DNA from: Cryptomeria japonica | Lineage: Eukaryota; Streptophyta; Pinopsida; Cupressales; Cupressaceae | Assembly (NCBI RefSeq): GCF_030272615.1 | Contig: NC_081405.1 | Coordinates: 20,785,047 to 20,849,046 of the forward strand | DNA: 64,000 nucleotides | Direction of reading: 5' to 3' | In this document: positions 1 to 12,100 of the stretch, piece by piece | How the letters are laid out: every line of letters starts with the position of its first letter | Position numbering within the stretch: position 1 is the stretch's first letter | The notes under the pieces: generated by a model | Database searches by the model: none | What the model saw: the letters and a program-made list of their open reading frames with translations, nothing else | Told to the model about the DNA's origin: nothing | Program-made: the position numbers and the translations under genes

Positions 1-801
1 AAACCCTCAAAAGAGAATTGGCCGACTTATGTAGCAAGAGCAACACAATGAAAGCAACATGAAAACATAGAAATATTACATAAATAGATCAAATTATGGC
101 TTTATAACTTCTGGCAACCGTCCTTCTATCATCATATAATCATCAAAGAACATCCAGTAGTTAACCAGTTACATGCAGGCTATCAGCCAGATATAATCCA
201 ATCGGGACTCTAAGAATCAACCGGATCATTGAATGCAAATCTCAATCCTCAATCTCAATTCAACTTCCTTTGCCCCTACAAATGATTAAATAATAACATA
301 TTTATACCCACCGGAACATATCTGGGTTGACCTCATAAGATTACATTTACCAATGCAGGAAAATGAAATGTGTAACTAGGTCGGCCCTAAGAAAAATAAA
401 TCTTCTGGAAAATAACAACCAAGAGTTGTGGTTCAGCAGGAAGGTTGACCACACACCAAATAACATCAGGCAAGACCCATAATAGATCCACATGCCAAGA
501 ATTATGTCGGTAATGAAGGAAAACCAACCAGTAAGCACAAGAACTATCCCGAAACCCAGAAACAGTCAACTAGAAGCGATAACTGACCGGAAAAGAACCG
601 AAATGAACTGGAAATTTGGAATTAAGCACATGAACCAGCCTGGAAACCAAAAATAAGATCTGCCACAAAAAGCAAGTAATTATCGGTACCAACCGGTAAG
701 AACATAGAAAACCGCACAATGAACTAAACAAGAACAAAACTGAAAGGAAATATTTTTGGTTGATGCAAGATTACTCATCGACCAGGGATGCTCCTGCATC
801 A
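1..801 (-). mobile_element. LTR of a Ty3/gypsy chromovirus family, solo or cut by window edge
   Basis: Read on the reverse strand from 801, the sequence begins TGATGCAGGAGCATCC and continues with the same AACCAAAAATATTTCC block found at the start of the LTRs at 1670 and 7086. A TATA-like TATAAATATG lies on the reverse strand at 297-306. Near position 1 it ends in a CTCTTTTGAGG stretch matching the last part of those LTRs, so about 20-25 bases probably lie outside the window. No internal retrotransposon sequence of this family is visible beyond 801, which favours a solo LTR. It is clearly diverged from the two LTRs at 1670 and 7086. Confidence 0.75.
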
Positions 802-1339
802 TAAAAGGTTGGTATAAGAAAGTGAATAAGGATAGAAAAGATAGTGAAAGATGAACAATGGTCAGTGATCTCAATAAAGCATGAAGGATTGAAGGGTGGA
901 TGTGGGAAGGGTGGAATAGTGTTTGTTTTCTTGGCCAAGCAACTCAAGTTAGCCCATTACCAATAAGCAACTGTTAAAATTTTCAATAGACTACTACCTT
1001 ATCTTGTTGTTTATTGTTTATAAAACAACCCTTTTTCTGGTGCAGTATTCTCCAATAGAAATGCTTAGGACATCCTTGGTAATTGGATATTTGCGAAGTT
1101 GATGAACTCATGGATTTGCATTTGAGATCATACCTAAGAAGTAGGAGATGATGTTGAATTATTTACTTAATTATTTCTATGGTAAATACTATCTAGAACC
1201 CCATTGATTCTATAATAGATATTCTTTACACATCTAAAATATGTGTCCTCACAAGAAATCTAGACTCGATTAATGGATCTCACAATATGTTGTATCAAAT
1301 CCTTGCTTGTGACTTGAATAAATCGAGCAACCATAAAGT
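802..1339. other. No gene seen; AT-rich spacer
   Basis: No convincing reading frame, RNA gene or repeat was recognised. The right part probably belongs to the worn copia-type remnant that becomes recognisable from about 1500. Confidence 0.5.
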
Positions 1340-1664
1340 TTGATAAGTTTTATTCATAATTTGGAGAAACATTTGATGAGATATAGTTCTCTTTTAAAAA
1401 AATTGGTGTTTTTCCTATGTTACCTGTGTGCCATGTATGTCTTTTCTCTCATGTGCTTTAACATCCCTTTCATAGAGATAAGAAGCCAATCCATCTCCAT
1501 TGACAACAGAATGCATTCTATCACATCAATTGATAGTACAATACTTATTGGAAATGACACTTGGTTAGAATGGTCAAGGCAAGTCAAGAATACTTTCATG
1601 TTCAATGATTTGTGGTTCAAATCTTGTGATGGAGACTCACAACCAATTGAACAAACAACAGTTG
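1340..1664 (+). pseudogene. Ty1/copia-type gag remnant, left part
   Basis: A frame here carries a TWLEWSRQVKNTFMFNDLW motif, close to the 'W..W...V...L...DLW' signature of plant copia Gag proteins. The related downstream part resumes after the chromovirus insertion at 7878. This is an old, broken element; no LTRs or primer binding site could be assigned with confidence. Upstream of about 1490 the frame is not recognisably Gag. Confidence 0.55.
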
Positions 1665-1669
1665 TAGAA
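1665..1669. repeat. Target site duplication TAGAA, left copy
   Basis: TAGAA directly precedes the left LTR (TGATGC...) and recurs at 7878-7882 right after the right LTR. The perfect 5-bp match fixes both element ends and shows that the two LTRs belong to one insertion. Confidence 0.85.
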
Positions 1670-2450
1670 TGATGCAGGAGCATCCTCGGTTCTTGGCAAT
1701 CTTGCATCAACCAAAAATATTTCCTTTCTGTTTTGCAGTTTCAGCATTTCATTCTGCATTTTCTGGCCTTGGCTCACCAGATCTCGAGGAGTTGGATTTT
1801 TTTTGGAGGACTTGATCATCTATCTTATTCCCAAACCGCAGAGCATTTGGACCATTTTTCGACAAGTTATCGTTGTCGGTTTCTGAGATAGTTTTCTGGT
1901 CTTGGTTGCCTGGACCTATTTGCATTTGTAATCTACCAAAATCTACCGAATCCCTTCCATAGATTGTGGAGCCCTGAGCGTTGATTCCAATGTTCATTGG
2001 CATGTGTCCAACCTTCCCCTATATACGCACTTCATCCTTTAGATTTTTCAAAGGAATTTCTTTGGCAGAGGTCGACCTTGTTGTTTTTACACGTTAGGTC
2101 TTGTTCTTCAGCATTTGATCCCTTTTGGGTCGACTGGATCCCCATGGATTGTATAAATCATTGTAATTGAGCATTAGAATAGAGATCAATTAAGATATAG
2201 AACATAGAAGATAGATCTTAAGATTTGAGGTCCTGGTTGTGACCTGTTCTGTAAATAAGCATGTTTTAGAAGGCCAGTGAGCCAGTTTTTGTAACCCGGT
2301 TGTTACCAGTTGATTGTAAACAATTTTCATGATATATTTCATTCAGATCTTCATTGCCTCCATCATATCCTTGTGTTTCCATTGTGTTTACTCTTGCTAA
2401 CCGACCTGGATTGATCTCTTTGAGGTCCCTCCTAATTGGTGACTGCACCA
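1670..2450 (+). repeat. Left (5') LTR of the chromovirus
   Basis: Starts TGATGCAGG and ends CTGCACCA. A TATA-like TATAAAT lies at 2152-2158, which would place the transcription start shortly downstream. The same box is present in the right LTR at 7579-7585. Confidence 0.85.
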
Positions 2451-2452
2451 AG

Positions 2453-2464
2453 TGGTATCAGAGC
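2453..2464 (+). other. Primer binding site, initiator-Met tRNA type
   Basis: TGGTATCAGAGC lies two bases after the LTR end. This is the standard sequence complementary to the 3' end of plant initiator methionine tRNA, used to prime minus-strand synthesis. Confidence 0.9.
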
Positions 2465-2696
2465 GAGCTTTCATTCCAGAGATTACATTGTCCTGGGAAA
2501 TTTTGTTGTAGGGTGGTGAACTATGGATCCAACCTACAGCTGCAAAGGACTGGCATGAAGATGGCACGAAGAGGAAATAGGAATGGTGGAGCGTGCGCGT
2601 GGGAATGTATACCTCGTGATGGAAATTTTGTGAGGAATTGCAGCCTGGTTGGAAGTCATTGAGACATCCCAGAGAAGAGGCTGACATATTAAAGAT

Positions 2697-3640
2697 GTGA
2701 GTGAAGATGAAGGAGAAGAAGCCCTGACAAAACAAGTAAACCCACAAATGATTGATCCAGATGAAGAGAGGTTTTTTAGGGTTTTGAGTAGGGTGAATAC
2801 TAAACCTCATTTTACCCCACCGGAATATGATGGAAAATTGGATTCAGATGAATTGATGGATTGGATCTCGGAGATGGAGAAATATTTTGATTTTGAGAAC
2901 ACTACAGAGGAAAGGAAGGTGAAATATGCTTGTACCCGGTTGAAAGGACATGCATCTCTTTGGTGGGAGAATTTGCGGGTTGATAGACAAAGAAGAGGTA
3001 AAGAGAAGATCAAGACATGGGATCGGATGGTTGCTAAGTTGAAATCAAAATTTATGCCAGCTATTTATCAAGTGAATTTGTTCCAAGAGTTACATAATTT
3101 GAGGCAGAAGGAATCTAGTGTGAAGGAGTACACCAAAGCATTTTACAAGTTGAATATCAAATCTAGACATGTTGATGATGAAGTTGAACAAGTTGCAAGA
3201 TATTTGAATGGATTGTAGATGTTTATACAAGATGAACTCAGTTTGATCAAATTGCAGAGTGTTGAAGAAGCTTACCAATATGCCCTGAAAGCATAATAGA
3301 AGTTGAACAAAAGACATGAGCATAGGCAGAGAGGTAGAGGTGGAAGGTTTTTCAGAGGAATATTTCAAGGAGGAAGAGGATATATCAGAGGTAGAGGAAC
3401 CTATATGGATCAGAACAAGGACAAGGAAGTAAGCAAAGAAGGTAATTCATATCGGAAAGATGATATAAATTTCTACTGGAGGAGAGAAGCGAATGGCTAC
3501 CAAAATGAGAATTTTGGAAAAGATGACAGAAGAAAAGACAAGAGATTGTTTAGAGGAACTTTCTATAAGTGTGGAGGAGAAGGACATTGTGCTTTCGAAT
3601 GTAAGAAGATAGAGAATACCAGAAGAACAACAGTGGTGGA
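2697..3640 (+). pseudogene. Chromovirus gag region (capsid and nucleocapsid)
   Basis: The frame starting at 2697 contains the retrotransposon Gag core (LKGHASLWWENL, then KFMPAIYQVNLFQELHNLRQ), which forms the capsid shell. From about 3303 a basic, arginine/glycine-rich stretch leads into a zinc-knuckle-like CGGEGHCAFEC, expected to bind the RNA. Broken; family assignment is firm from the motifs and order. Confidence 0.8.
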
Positions 3641-3759
3641 AGAAAACCCCACCAAATCAGCTAATAAACTAGAAGATGGAGAACCATTGATGATGAGAAA
3701 AGCTTTGTGTCATACCAGAGGAAATGAAGAGCCCTTGCAGAGGAATAATTTGTTCAAGA

Positions 3760-4060
3760 CCATATGTAAGGTATCTGGTAAGTGTTGTAAAGTTGTTATT
3801 GATAGTGGTAGTTCAGAAAATCTTGTTTCAGAAGAGATGGTGAATAAGTTGAATTTGGAAAGATTGAAACACCCTAAGCCTTATCAGATAGCATGGATTC
3901 AAGATGATCATAAGTTGTTAGTAAGTGAACAATTTTTGGTGAAATTAAAAATTGGGAATTATCATGATGAAGTCTTATGTGATATTATGCCTATGGATAT
4001 TTCTCACCTTTTGTTGGGTAGACCTTGGCAGTTTGATAGACAGATAATACATGATGGGAG
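3760..4060 (+). pseudogene. Chromovirus aspartic protease region
   Basis: VVIDSGSSENLVSEEMV carries the D-S-G active-site motif of retropepsins, followed by the typical HLLLGRPWQFDR about 80 residues later. The protease would cleave the Gag-Pol precursor. It sits between the zinc knuckle and reverse transcriptase, as expected. Confidence 0.8.
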
Positions 4061-4399
4061 AAAGATTATATACGCTATTGTGGCCAATGGGATGAAGCAA
4101 ACTTCGTTGCCCTTGGAGGAGCCTTTGAAGAGTGAAGTCTATACGAATGCTAGAATCTGTTTGGTGGATGAAAGGAAATTCCTAGATGGGATGAGACATG
4201 AGAATGTGTGTTTTGCCTTAGATCCTAAGAAGAGTGGGAATCCAGAGCATGAAGAAGAACAACCGGAAGAGTTAAAAAAGTTGCTGACAGAGTATGAAGA
4301 CATCATTTCAGAAAATGTGCCTGATGGATTACTGCCTGTGACAAGTATCAGTCATTGCATGGACCTGGTTCCCAGATCTAGTTTGCCTAACAAAGTTGC

Positions 4400-5200
4400 A
4401 CATCGGATGACAGTGACAGAGAATGAAGAGTTGAATAGACAAGTGCAGGAGTTGTTGAAGAAAGGTTAGATCTGAGAAATTATGAGCCCTTGTGCAGTAC
4501 CAATAGTATTAGCACCTAAGAAGAATGGAGAATAGAGGATGTGTACTGATTCCAGAACAATAAACAAGATCACAGTGAAATACCGGTTTCCTTTGCCTAG
4601 GATGGATGACATAATGGACCATTTGAGTGGAGCCAAATACTTTAGAAATATAGACTTGAAGAGTGGATATCATCAAATCAGAATCAGAGAAGGAGATGAG
4701 TGGAAGACAACGTTCAAGACAAATGAAGGACTGTATGAGTGGTTGGTGATGCCTTTTGGGTTAACCAATACACCGAGTACTTTCATGAGGTTGATGAATG
4801 AGGTATTGAAGAAATTATTGGGTAAGTTTGTTATTGTATATTTGGATGACATTTTTATTTTTAGTAAGACAAAAGAGGAGCATTTGTTGTATTTGAGACA
4901 AGTTTCACAGAGATTGAGAGAAGAAAAGTTGTTGATAAATCTTAAGAAGTGTACTTTCATGAAGGAAGAATTAGTCTATTTGGGATTTGTGATATCTGAG
5001 GATGGTTTGAAGATGGACCCTGAGAAAGTAAAAACAATTGTTGAATGGCCTACACCGAAAAGCATTGGAGAGGTAAGATAATTTCATGGATTGGCTAGCT
5101 TCTATAGGAAGTTCATCAGAAAATTTCAGTTCAATTTGTAACCCTATGACTGAGACAATGAGGGGAGATAGGAAGGAGATCAAGTGGACCACCAGAACAA
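4400..5200 (+). pseudogene. Chromovirus reverse transcriptase region
   Basis: Contains [43 protein letters not shown] and the catalytic [10 protein letters not shown], all in normal Ty3/gypsy order and spacing between about 4570 and 4870. This enzyme copies element RNA into DNA. Part of a broken pol. Confidence 0.88.
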
Positions 5201-5229
5201 ACAAAATTTTTGAACTGTTGAAGCAAAAA

Positions 5230-5640
5230 GTAAATGAGTAGCCTGTGTTAGCTTTACCAGATTTCAACAATGTATTTCAAGTGGATAGTGATGCAAGTGG
5301 AATTGCAATTGGAGCCTTATTGAATCAGGAAGGGAAAGCAGTAGCTTATTTCAGTGAGAAGTTGAATGATGCCCAGAGGATATACTCAGTGTATGATCAA
5401 GAATTTAATGCCATAGTTCAAGCCTTGAAGAAGTGGAGACATTACCTATTGCCTAAGGAGTTTGTGTTGTATATGGATCATCAAGCTTTGCAGTATTTGA
5501 ACAATCAGAGTAAGTTGAATCAGAGACATATGAGATGGGTAGAATTTTTGCAGAGTTACACCTTTGTGTTGAAGCATAGAAGTGGGAAATCTAACAAAGT
5601 TGTTGATGCATTGAGTAGAAGAAGGAATTTGCTGATAGAG
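5230..5640 (+). pseudogene. Chromovirus RNase H region
   Basis: Starts with the DSDASGIAIGALLNQ motif, then VAYFSEKL, YSVYDQEFNAIV, LYMDHQAL and LKHRSGKSNKVVDALSR, a full RNase H signature set. It would degrade the RNA strand of the RNA-DNA hybrid. Confidence 0.88.
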
Positions 5641-5839
5641 ATAAGAGTGATAGTATTAGGATTTGAGGAGTTGAAGACCTTGTATGATGATGACCCAGAT
5701 TTTGTAGAACCTTGGAGAGCATGTAGAGAACCAGTTACAGTAGATAGAAGCAAATGGTCGGATTACTTCATTCAGGATGGGATGTTATTCAGAGGAGTTC
5801 AATTGTGCATACCTAAGAGTTCTATGAGGGAGAATCCAA

Positions 5840-6540
5840 TAAAGGAGAAACATAGTGGAGGATTAGCCAGACACTTTGGTGTTGATAAAATAGTAGCAGT
5901 GGTGAGTGAGCATTACTTTTGGCCCCAAATTAATAAGGATGTTAGGAAATATGTGCAAAGTTGTAGAGTTTGTCAAGTTGCAAAGGGTAGTAGTCAGAAT
6001 GTGGGATTGTATAAACCTTTGACAGTACCAGAAAGACCTTGGAAAGATATTAGCAAGGATTTCATACTTGGATTGCCTAAAACACAAAGAGGGAATGATT
6101 CTATATTTGTGGTGGTGGATAGATTCTCGAAGATGGCTCATTTAATTCCTTGTAAGAAGACATCAGATGCAGTGCATATAGTTGACCTATTTTTCAAGGA
6201 AGTGGTGAGATTGCATGGATTATCTAAGAGCGTAGCTTCATACAAAGATACAAAGTTTGTTGGTTGTTTTTGGAGAACACTTTGGAAGAAGATGAAGATA
6301 GATTTGAAGTTCAATTATACTTTTCACCCACAGACTGACGAACAGATAGAAGTAGTTAACCAGAGCTTGGGAAATTTGTTAAGATGCTTAGTTGGAGACA
6401 AAAATGGAAGTTGGGATTTGATTCTTGCACAATAAGAGTTTGCCTATAATAATTCAGCAAACAGGAGTACTGAAAGGACACCTTTTGAGATTGTTACTAA
6501 AGCACACCCTAGAGGTATATCAGAATTAAGAGATTAGCAG
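5840..6540 (+). pseudogene. Chromovirus integrase region
   Basis: An HHCC zinc-binding domain (ending YVQSCRVCQVAKG) is followed by the catalytic core with DFILGLP, VVVDRFSKMAHLIPC and FHPQTD. This enzyme inserts the DNA copy. A GPY/F-type module follows at 6660-6865 ([10 protein letters not shown]). Confidence 0.85.
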
Positions 6541-6949
6541 TGAAGACCAGAGAAATGCAGAAGCGGAAGAATTTGCAGATCACATAAAGGACTTACATAT
6601 TCAAGTTAAACAAAATTTGGAGGACATGAATATCAAGTATAAGGAGAAAGAAGATGAGAAGAGGAAACATAAGGAATTTGAAGCTGGTGATGAAGTGATG
6701 GTGTATCTGAGAAAAGAAAGATTCCCGGTTGGAACTTATATCAAGTTGCAGATGAGGAAGTTTGGACCTTGCAAGATTTTGAGAAAGTTCAGTTTCGAAA
6801 ATGCATATGAAGTGGCGTTACCGGATAGTATGAGTATTTCACCTGACATTGTAGATCTACATTAGTATCATGAACCAAAATTTAGTGAGGACAGTATTGC
6901 AGAAATTTTGGACAGTGGGATTGGGCGTAGTACCCGAAGTAGTTAGTAC

Positions 6950-7030
6950 AAGGAGTATCTTGTAAAGTGGAAGGACAAACCAGTTGAAGATTCATCTTGG
7001 ATTTCTCAGGCAGAGGTAGACCGCCTTGGT
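6950..7030 (+). pseudogene. Chromodomain-like tail of the integrase
   Basis: YLVKWKDKPVEDSSWIS matches the 'YLVKWKG....SWE' core of chromodomains. In this clade the domain is thought to direct insertion to marked chromatin. It is the key evidence for calling the element a chromovirus. Confidence 0.75.
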
Positions 7031-7085
7031 TTACCTCTGACCCCAGCAAAGTGAGAGACTCACTTTTTCAACAACCCTGGATGTC

Positions 7086-7877
7086 TGATGCAGGAGCACC
7101 CCCAGTTCTTGGCAATCTCGCATCAACCAAAAATATTTCCTTTCTGTTTTGCTTTTTGTTTTGCAGTTTTAGCATTTCATTATGCATTTTCTGACATTGG
7201 CTCACCGGATCTCAAGGAGTTGTATTTTTTCTTAAGGACTTGATCATCTACCTTATTCCCAAACTACGGAGCACTTGGATCATTTCCGACAAGGTATCGC
7301 TACCGGTTTCTGAGATAGTTTTCTGGTACCGATTGCCTGGACCTATTTGCATTTGTAATCTACTAGAATATACTAGATCCTTTTTATAGCTTGCAAAGCC
7401 CTGAGCATTGATTTCGATGTTCCTTGGTGTGTGGTCGACCTTCCCCTTGATCCGCACTTCCTCCTTTATATTTTCTGAAGGAATTTCTTTGGTGGAGGTT
7501 GACCTTGTTGTTTTTACATGTTAGGTCTTGTTCTTTGGCATTTGATCCCTTTTGGGCTGACTAGATCTCCTTGGATTGTATAAATCATTATAATTGAGCA
7601 TTAGAATATAGATTAGTTAAGATATAGAACATAGAAGATAAATCCTAATATTTGAGGTCCTGGTTGTGACATGTTCTATAATTAAGCATGTTTTAGCAAG
7701 ACGGTGAGCCGGGTTCCGTAACCCGGTTGTTACCAGTTGATTGTAAATAGTTTTCATGATATAATTCATTCAGTTATGCATTGCCTCCATCATATCCTTA
7801 TGTTTCTGTTGTGTTTACTCTTGTTGATCGGTATGGATTGATTTCTTTGAGGTCTCTCTTAACCGATGACTACACCA
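7086..7877 (+). repeat. Right (3') LTR of the chromovirus
   Basis: TGATGCAGG...TACACCA, co-linear with the left LTR but with many substitutions and a short duplication near its start. A TATA-like TATAAAT lies at 7579-7585. The sequence just upstream does not show a strong purine run. Confidence 0.85.
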
Positions 7878-7882
7878 TAGAA
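7878..7882. repeat. Target site duplication TAGAA, right copy
   Basis: Perfect copy of 1665-1669 abutting the right LTR end. Confidence 0.85.
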
Positions 7883-8830
7883 AAACAAATTTGGAAACAC
7901 AAAAATTGTAAGACATTGGCCTTGATAAGGGCCTCAGTTGATGAAGAAGTCTTTCGTTACATTCATTGCAAGAAACAAAGCAACTTAAGACATTCACTTT
8001 TAATCAATTGGTTGAAAGTATGGCTGAAAGAGAAAAGGCATTTGGAGGAAAAATTAAAACAAAATGAGAGGATATTTTCTCTGCTTACTAAAAAGACAAA
8101 TCTTCCAATAAGGGGCCATCTTCCAAGATTGAGGGAAATCAAAGAGGGAGAGGACTGGCAAAAATAATGTTCAACACCATGAGAAGCAAAATGAAGACAA
8201 AAATTATTTTGCAAACGTTGTGGCAGAAAAGGGAGTCATGAAGCCCATGAATGGAGAAAACCGGATAAGATTGAGGCCTATCAAAAATAGAAGGAAACAA
8301 ATAAGGGAAAGAAGAAAATCTTAGGATCAAACTCGACTTAGTTTGCAAGTGAATGTATGCTTTACATATCAAATGATGTCAATTGTGGCTCTATAAATTC
8401 AACTTGGTATGATGAGAGGGTCTAAGATTTGAGTGCCACACAACAATCAACTTTCCAAAGAGACTTCTTTGAGGAGTTTAATGAAGAGAAATGTGTAATT
8501 GTTTATTTGTTAGACATCACAAGTTTGCAACCTTGAGGAACAAGAACAGTTCAACTCAATCCACCAAGACTTCTAGATATCATTCTCCATAATGTCAAAC
8601 TCAAAAGGGCTACAAATGATTGGCAGACAGGGTTTGATTGCCTTTCAACTGGGTAATGGCTCAACTGTGGTTGACACATATAACGTAACCTCTAAGTTTG
8701 TTGTTTTGAATCCTTCAAAGATTAGTGTCCCTATAACCAACAAGAATGTTGTATATGAGAATAATAGTGGGAAGATAATAATATTTGCTTCCCAAGTGCT
8801 TAATTCCAACCAAACTAGTGTTAATTAGGT
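7878..8830 (+). pseudogene. Ty1/copia-type gag remnant, right part
   Basis: The frame after the chromovirus reads IWKHKNCKTLALIRASVDEE, the next Gag signature expected after the part that ends at 1664. Downstream pieces (to about 8830) are AT-rich and only weakly retrotransposon-like. Broken and older than the chromovirus that sits in it. Confidence 0.5.
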
Positions 8831-9899
8831 GTGGCAATAGTCTAGAGAACAATGAGCTACAAAGGTAAATAAGAAGACTAACACTAAAGCACAAAAAATC
8901 CATGAAATAGAGGCAATCAGTTACAAAATTACAAGTAATAGAAAGAGTAATGAAGAGTAGAAAATATAGAGATTAAGTGGTCAAAAAAGTGACAGGTTAA
9001 AGCATAAGAAATGTTGCAAAAGTAGTCTCAAATGAAAAATTTATATCATTATGAGATTCAAAAAGTGTTGTTTTCATGGTTAAAGATTTTGTTAATAAAA
9101 CCCCTATCAAGGTCAACTGCCATATGATAATGAGAAGAATTTCATGAGAAATGAAAGCCACTATGCACTAAGAAAGAATACAAGAATATTCGAGTGCCAA
9201 AGATGACAATGTCTAAGTGATAGAAATCATAGTCAGGTTGGTTCATCAATAACATAATTATGCATCTCAGATATAATAGTGATATAATTTGTTAACAAAT
9301 AGTGAAGGTTATGTCTATATGAAAACATGACAAGGGATTCATAGCAATAACAAAAAAGCATATTTAAGATATTTTCAGAGAAAACACCAGAATATAAAGA
9401 TATAATTATTTTTATAGATGTCGGATTTGTATGGCCTTAGAAGCCATGTATAGAAAGTAAATAAGCATGGACAAAGGATAGTGGTTTCCTTGAGGAGGCA
9501 AACATATATTAGACCAACTGTTAATTATGTTTTCTTCATTTGCTAGGAATCTTCTAGCAATGTATAAACCTAATTTGTTAATAATATTTTATAAAAAAAA
9601 AAATTATTTTGAACATGGTATCAATAGAGATTAAGTCCTCACAAACATGACAGTAGTAAGTCCTTAGAAATATGATGGTGGTTGAATATGCATAATAAAG
9701 TTTATTAAAAAGAATTCAAAATCTTTCAATCAATACAATCGTCAATGAATAAATTCAATTGACTGTAGATTAGACAAAAAAGAGTAGATGGAATTCTACT
9801 ATGTTGTAACATGTATACTTTTTTGTAATTTATGTGATAAATAACATAGTGTGTAGAGGGATTTTGATTCTTTCCAATGGTTCATGTTGTCTAAATTGT
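8831..9899. other. No gene seen; AT-rich, probably decayed retroelement
   Basis: No supported ORF. A TGGTATCAA at 9616-9624 recalls a primer binding site but diverges after nine bases, so no element boundary is claimed. Confidence 0.4.
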
Positions 9900-11064
9900 T
9901 GTAGCGTCCTAAAATTGCATCCCTTGCAATTTTGATCGCACTTTGGGCCCTCACCTTATTGGTCTCCTCCTCACGCTTGACCAGGACCTGTTTGTGCCTC
10001 TTTTATGCAACCAAACTTCCTTTTTCATCTTGCACCTTGCATGGCCACCTTGATCCCGCCCACAAATAGGGCAAGACTAGGGCGTGGTGCCTTGGGATCC
10101 CCTAAAGGGGACCTATCTTCGTCCCTCTCCCTTGGACTTATCTCAAATGTAAGCAGGAAATAATCCCCTATGTTAGCCTCTGCTGAAAAATTAAGTAATT
10201 AGCGATAGACAAGTATATAAGGAGGTCTTCCCCTCTCATTTGGCATAACACGTGATAAGGAGAATATCATCATACATTGATGAAGGCAGAATCGTATCTC
10301 AAGTGTTCAAGCATTCATTATCAAGCATTTTTCAAGGCTACATATTCTTCATCTATCCATTGGAGCAACATTACTTCATTCATTTGCAAGCATGTGTGTG
10401 TGCTAGGGTTTTGTCATGTTCATGTCATTTCATATAGCATATGTGATTTCATTCAAGAAGCAAAGCATCATTATCATCTATTGCAGATCTGAAGGTATAC
10501 CTTTCCATCATTTATTTCAAGCATTTACAATATTTCATTCAAAGTTGATTCCAAATCAGGCTTTGACTTAGGCAAGCCCCTATTCCCAATCCCTTTCTTC
10601 TTCTTTCTATGTGCAGGAAACATGTGTACTTTTTGAATTAAGCTTTATTCGCAGAGACAGAAAAACCATTTTCAATGCGCAATAAGTTTAGAGGACCGAT
10701 TGGAGGGCATCCATGTTCGGACACATGGTCACTACAAATTTTGCTAGATTTCACAGGGCAGCTCCAAAGCATCTCAAACTTCTCAGATCCAGGTGCACAA
10801 TCGAATCCCGAATTTGTAGCTCACCGTTTTCGCATACTTTGTCTTCAATTTTAGCACTTCATCTATTCAACTTACAAAAGAGGGTCAAACACATTCCAAA
10901 CATCAATCAATTTACTTAGCATTCAATCCTTGTATCCTTTGGGATTGGATCTAGTAGATTCATCTCCCTCTTTTGAATTTAAAGCCCCCCAATTGAAAAT
11001 TGAGCTTAGTTATTTTCCCCCTTAAGGTGGCGGCTTGGCTAAGCTCCCAATTTTCCACTTTACA
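9900..11064 (+). repeat. Left (5') LTR of the Tat-type element
   Basis: Begins TGTAGCGTCCTAAAATTGCA and is taken to end near CTTTACA at 11064. A good TATA box, TATATAAGG, lies at 10214-10222 and is conserved in the right LTR at 24405-24413, marking the likely Pol II promoter. The exact right edge is inferred from the candidate primer site that follows. Confidence 0.75.
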
Positions 11065-11067
11065 TTT

Positions 11068-11083
11068 TGGTGAACTTGACTCC
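11068..11083 (+). other. Candidate primer binding site of the Tat-type element
   Basis: TGGTGAACTTGACTCC follows the inferred LTR end. It starts with TGG like other primer sites, but I cannot match it confidently to one tRNA, so the call is tentative. Confidence 0.3.
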
Positions 11084-11177
11084 TTACACCATTAATTCTG
11101 ATTTTTGTTTTCAAATCTAAGTGTATGCAATTTAAAATTCAAATTTTCATTTATAAGTTTGATTTCCTTGTAAATTT

Positions 11178-12100
11178 AAAAAATTTAGAGGTTGATTTCA
11201 TTAAAAACCCTAATTTTTGAATTCAAAATTGAGCTTGTGATTTGCATAATTTGGATTTATTATTTCAGATCTGAGCATTCATTTAATTTGCAAATTCAAA
11301 TTTTCATCTACAAGTCAAATTTCACAATTAAATTTTAAAATTAAGTAGTTAATTTCAAAAACCCTAATTTTTAAATTTTTATAATTGAGCTTGTGGGTTG
11401 TTTAAATTTTGAATTTCCCTCTTCAAATTTGGTTGCTAATTTAAAATTCAAATTCAAAATTGCAACCTTGGATCAAATTTTAATTTTAAAATTAAGTGGT
11501 TCATTAAACAAACCCTAATTTCTAAATTTAAATTAATCTTGTGCATTTTCAAAATTTTCAAATTCCAAATTCTCATCTTAGATCTATTTTCAAATTTAAA
11601 TTTTGAATTAAGTGGTCCTTTCTACAAGACCCTAATTTTAAATTTAATTCTCTTGTGGACAAATTCAAATTTAAATTTTAAAAAATTAAGAGGTTACTTA
11701 AAAGAGCCCTAATTTTAAAAAATTATATTAATTCTATCAATTCTCAAATTTCAACATTTCAAGCTTTAAAATTAAGAGGTTATTTAACAAAGCCCTAATT
11801 TTAAAATTAAATTTTAATCTTCTAGTGGGTAATTTTATATTTAAATTAAGAGGTTATTTTCAAGGCCCTAATTATAAATTTAAATTTCCTAGGAGGTTGT
11901 ATAATTCTTCAAAAATTGAATAATCTTTCTAAAATTTTAAATTATTCAAATTCCAATTTCTAAACCTCAACTTTCAAATTTTCATTTCACATTTTTCAAA
12001 AAATAAATTTAAAAAAGTCAAATTTGAATCTCATCAATTTACATAAATTAAGTGGTTTTATTTATAAACTCTTAATTTATTTTTGAATAATTTGCTTGAA
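11178..12100 (+). repeat. Degenerate repeat array in the 5' untranslated region
   Basis: About eight copies of an AT-rich core, roughly AATTAAGTGGTT followed 12-18 bases later by CCCTAATTTT, start near 11178, 11337, 11488, 11606, 11680, 11768, 11843 and 12045. Spacing is irregular (about 75-200 bases). Some units contain AAACCCTAA, the plant telo-box motif. The stretch is non-coding. Confidence 0.7.

Larger units (their letters stand above)
1670..7877 (+). mobile_element. Ty3/gypsy chromovirus, nearly complete, broken
   Basis: LTRs lie at 1670-2450 and 7086-7877, with an iMet-type primer binding site straight after the left LTR. The interior holds gag, zinc knuckle, protease, reverse transcriptase, RNase H, integrase and a chromodomain-like tail, in the gag-PR-RT-RH-INT-CHD order typical of plant chromoviruses. 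The element is flanked by TAGAA duplications and sits inside a copia-type gag. LTRs differ at clearly more than 10 percent of sites by eye, so it is old. Coding regions are broken in roughly ten places. It should be regarded as a fossil. Confidence 0.88.

Noticed and set aside
9605-9640. Possible copia primer binding site (TGGTATCAA)
   Set aside because: Matches only nine bases and no LTR start or end fits around it.
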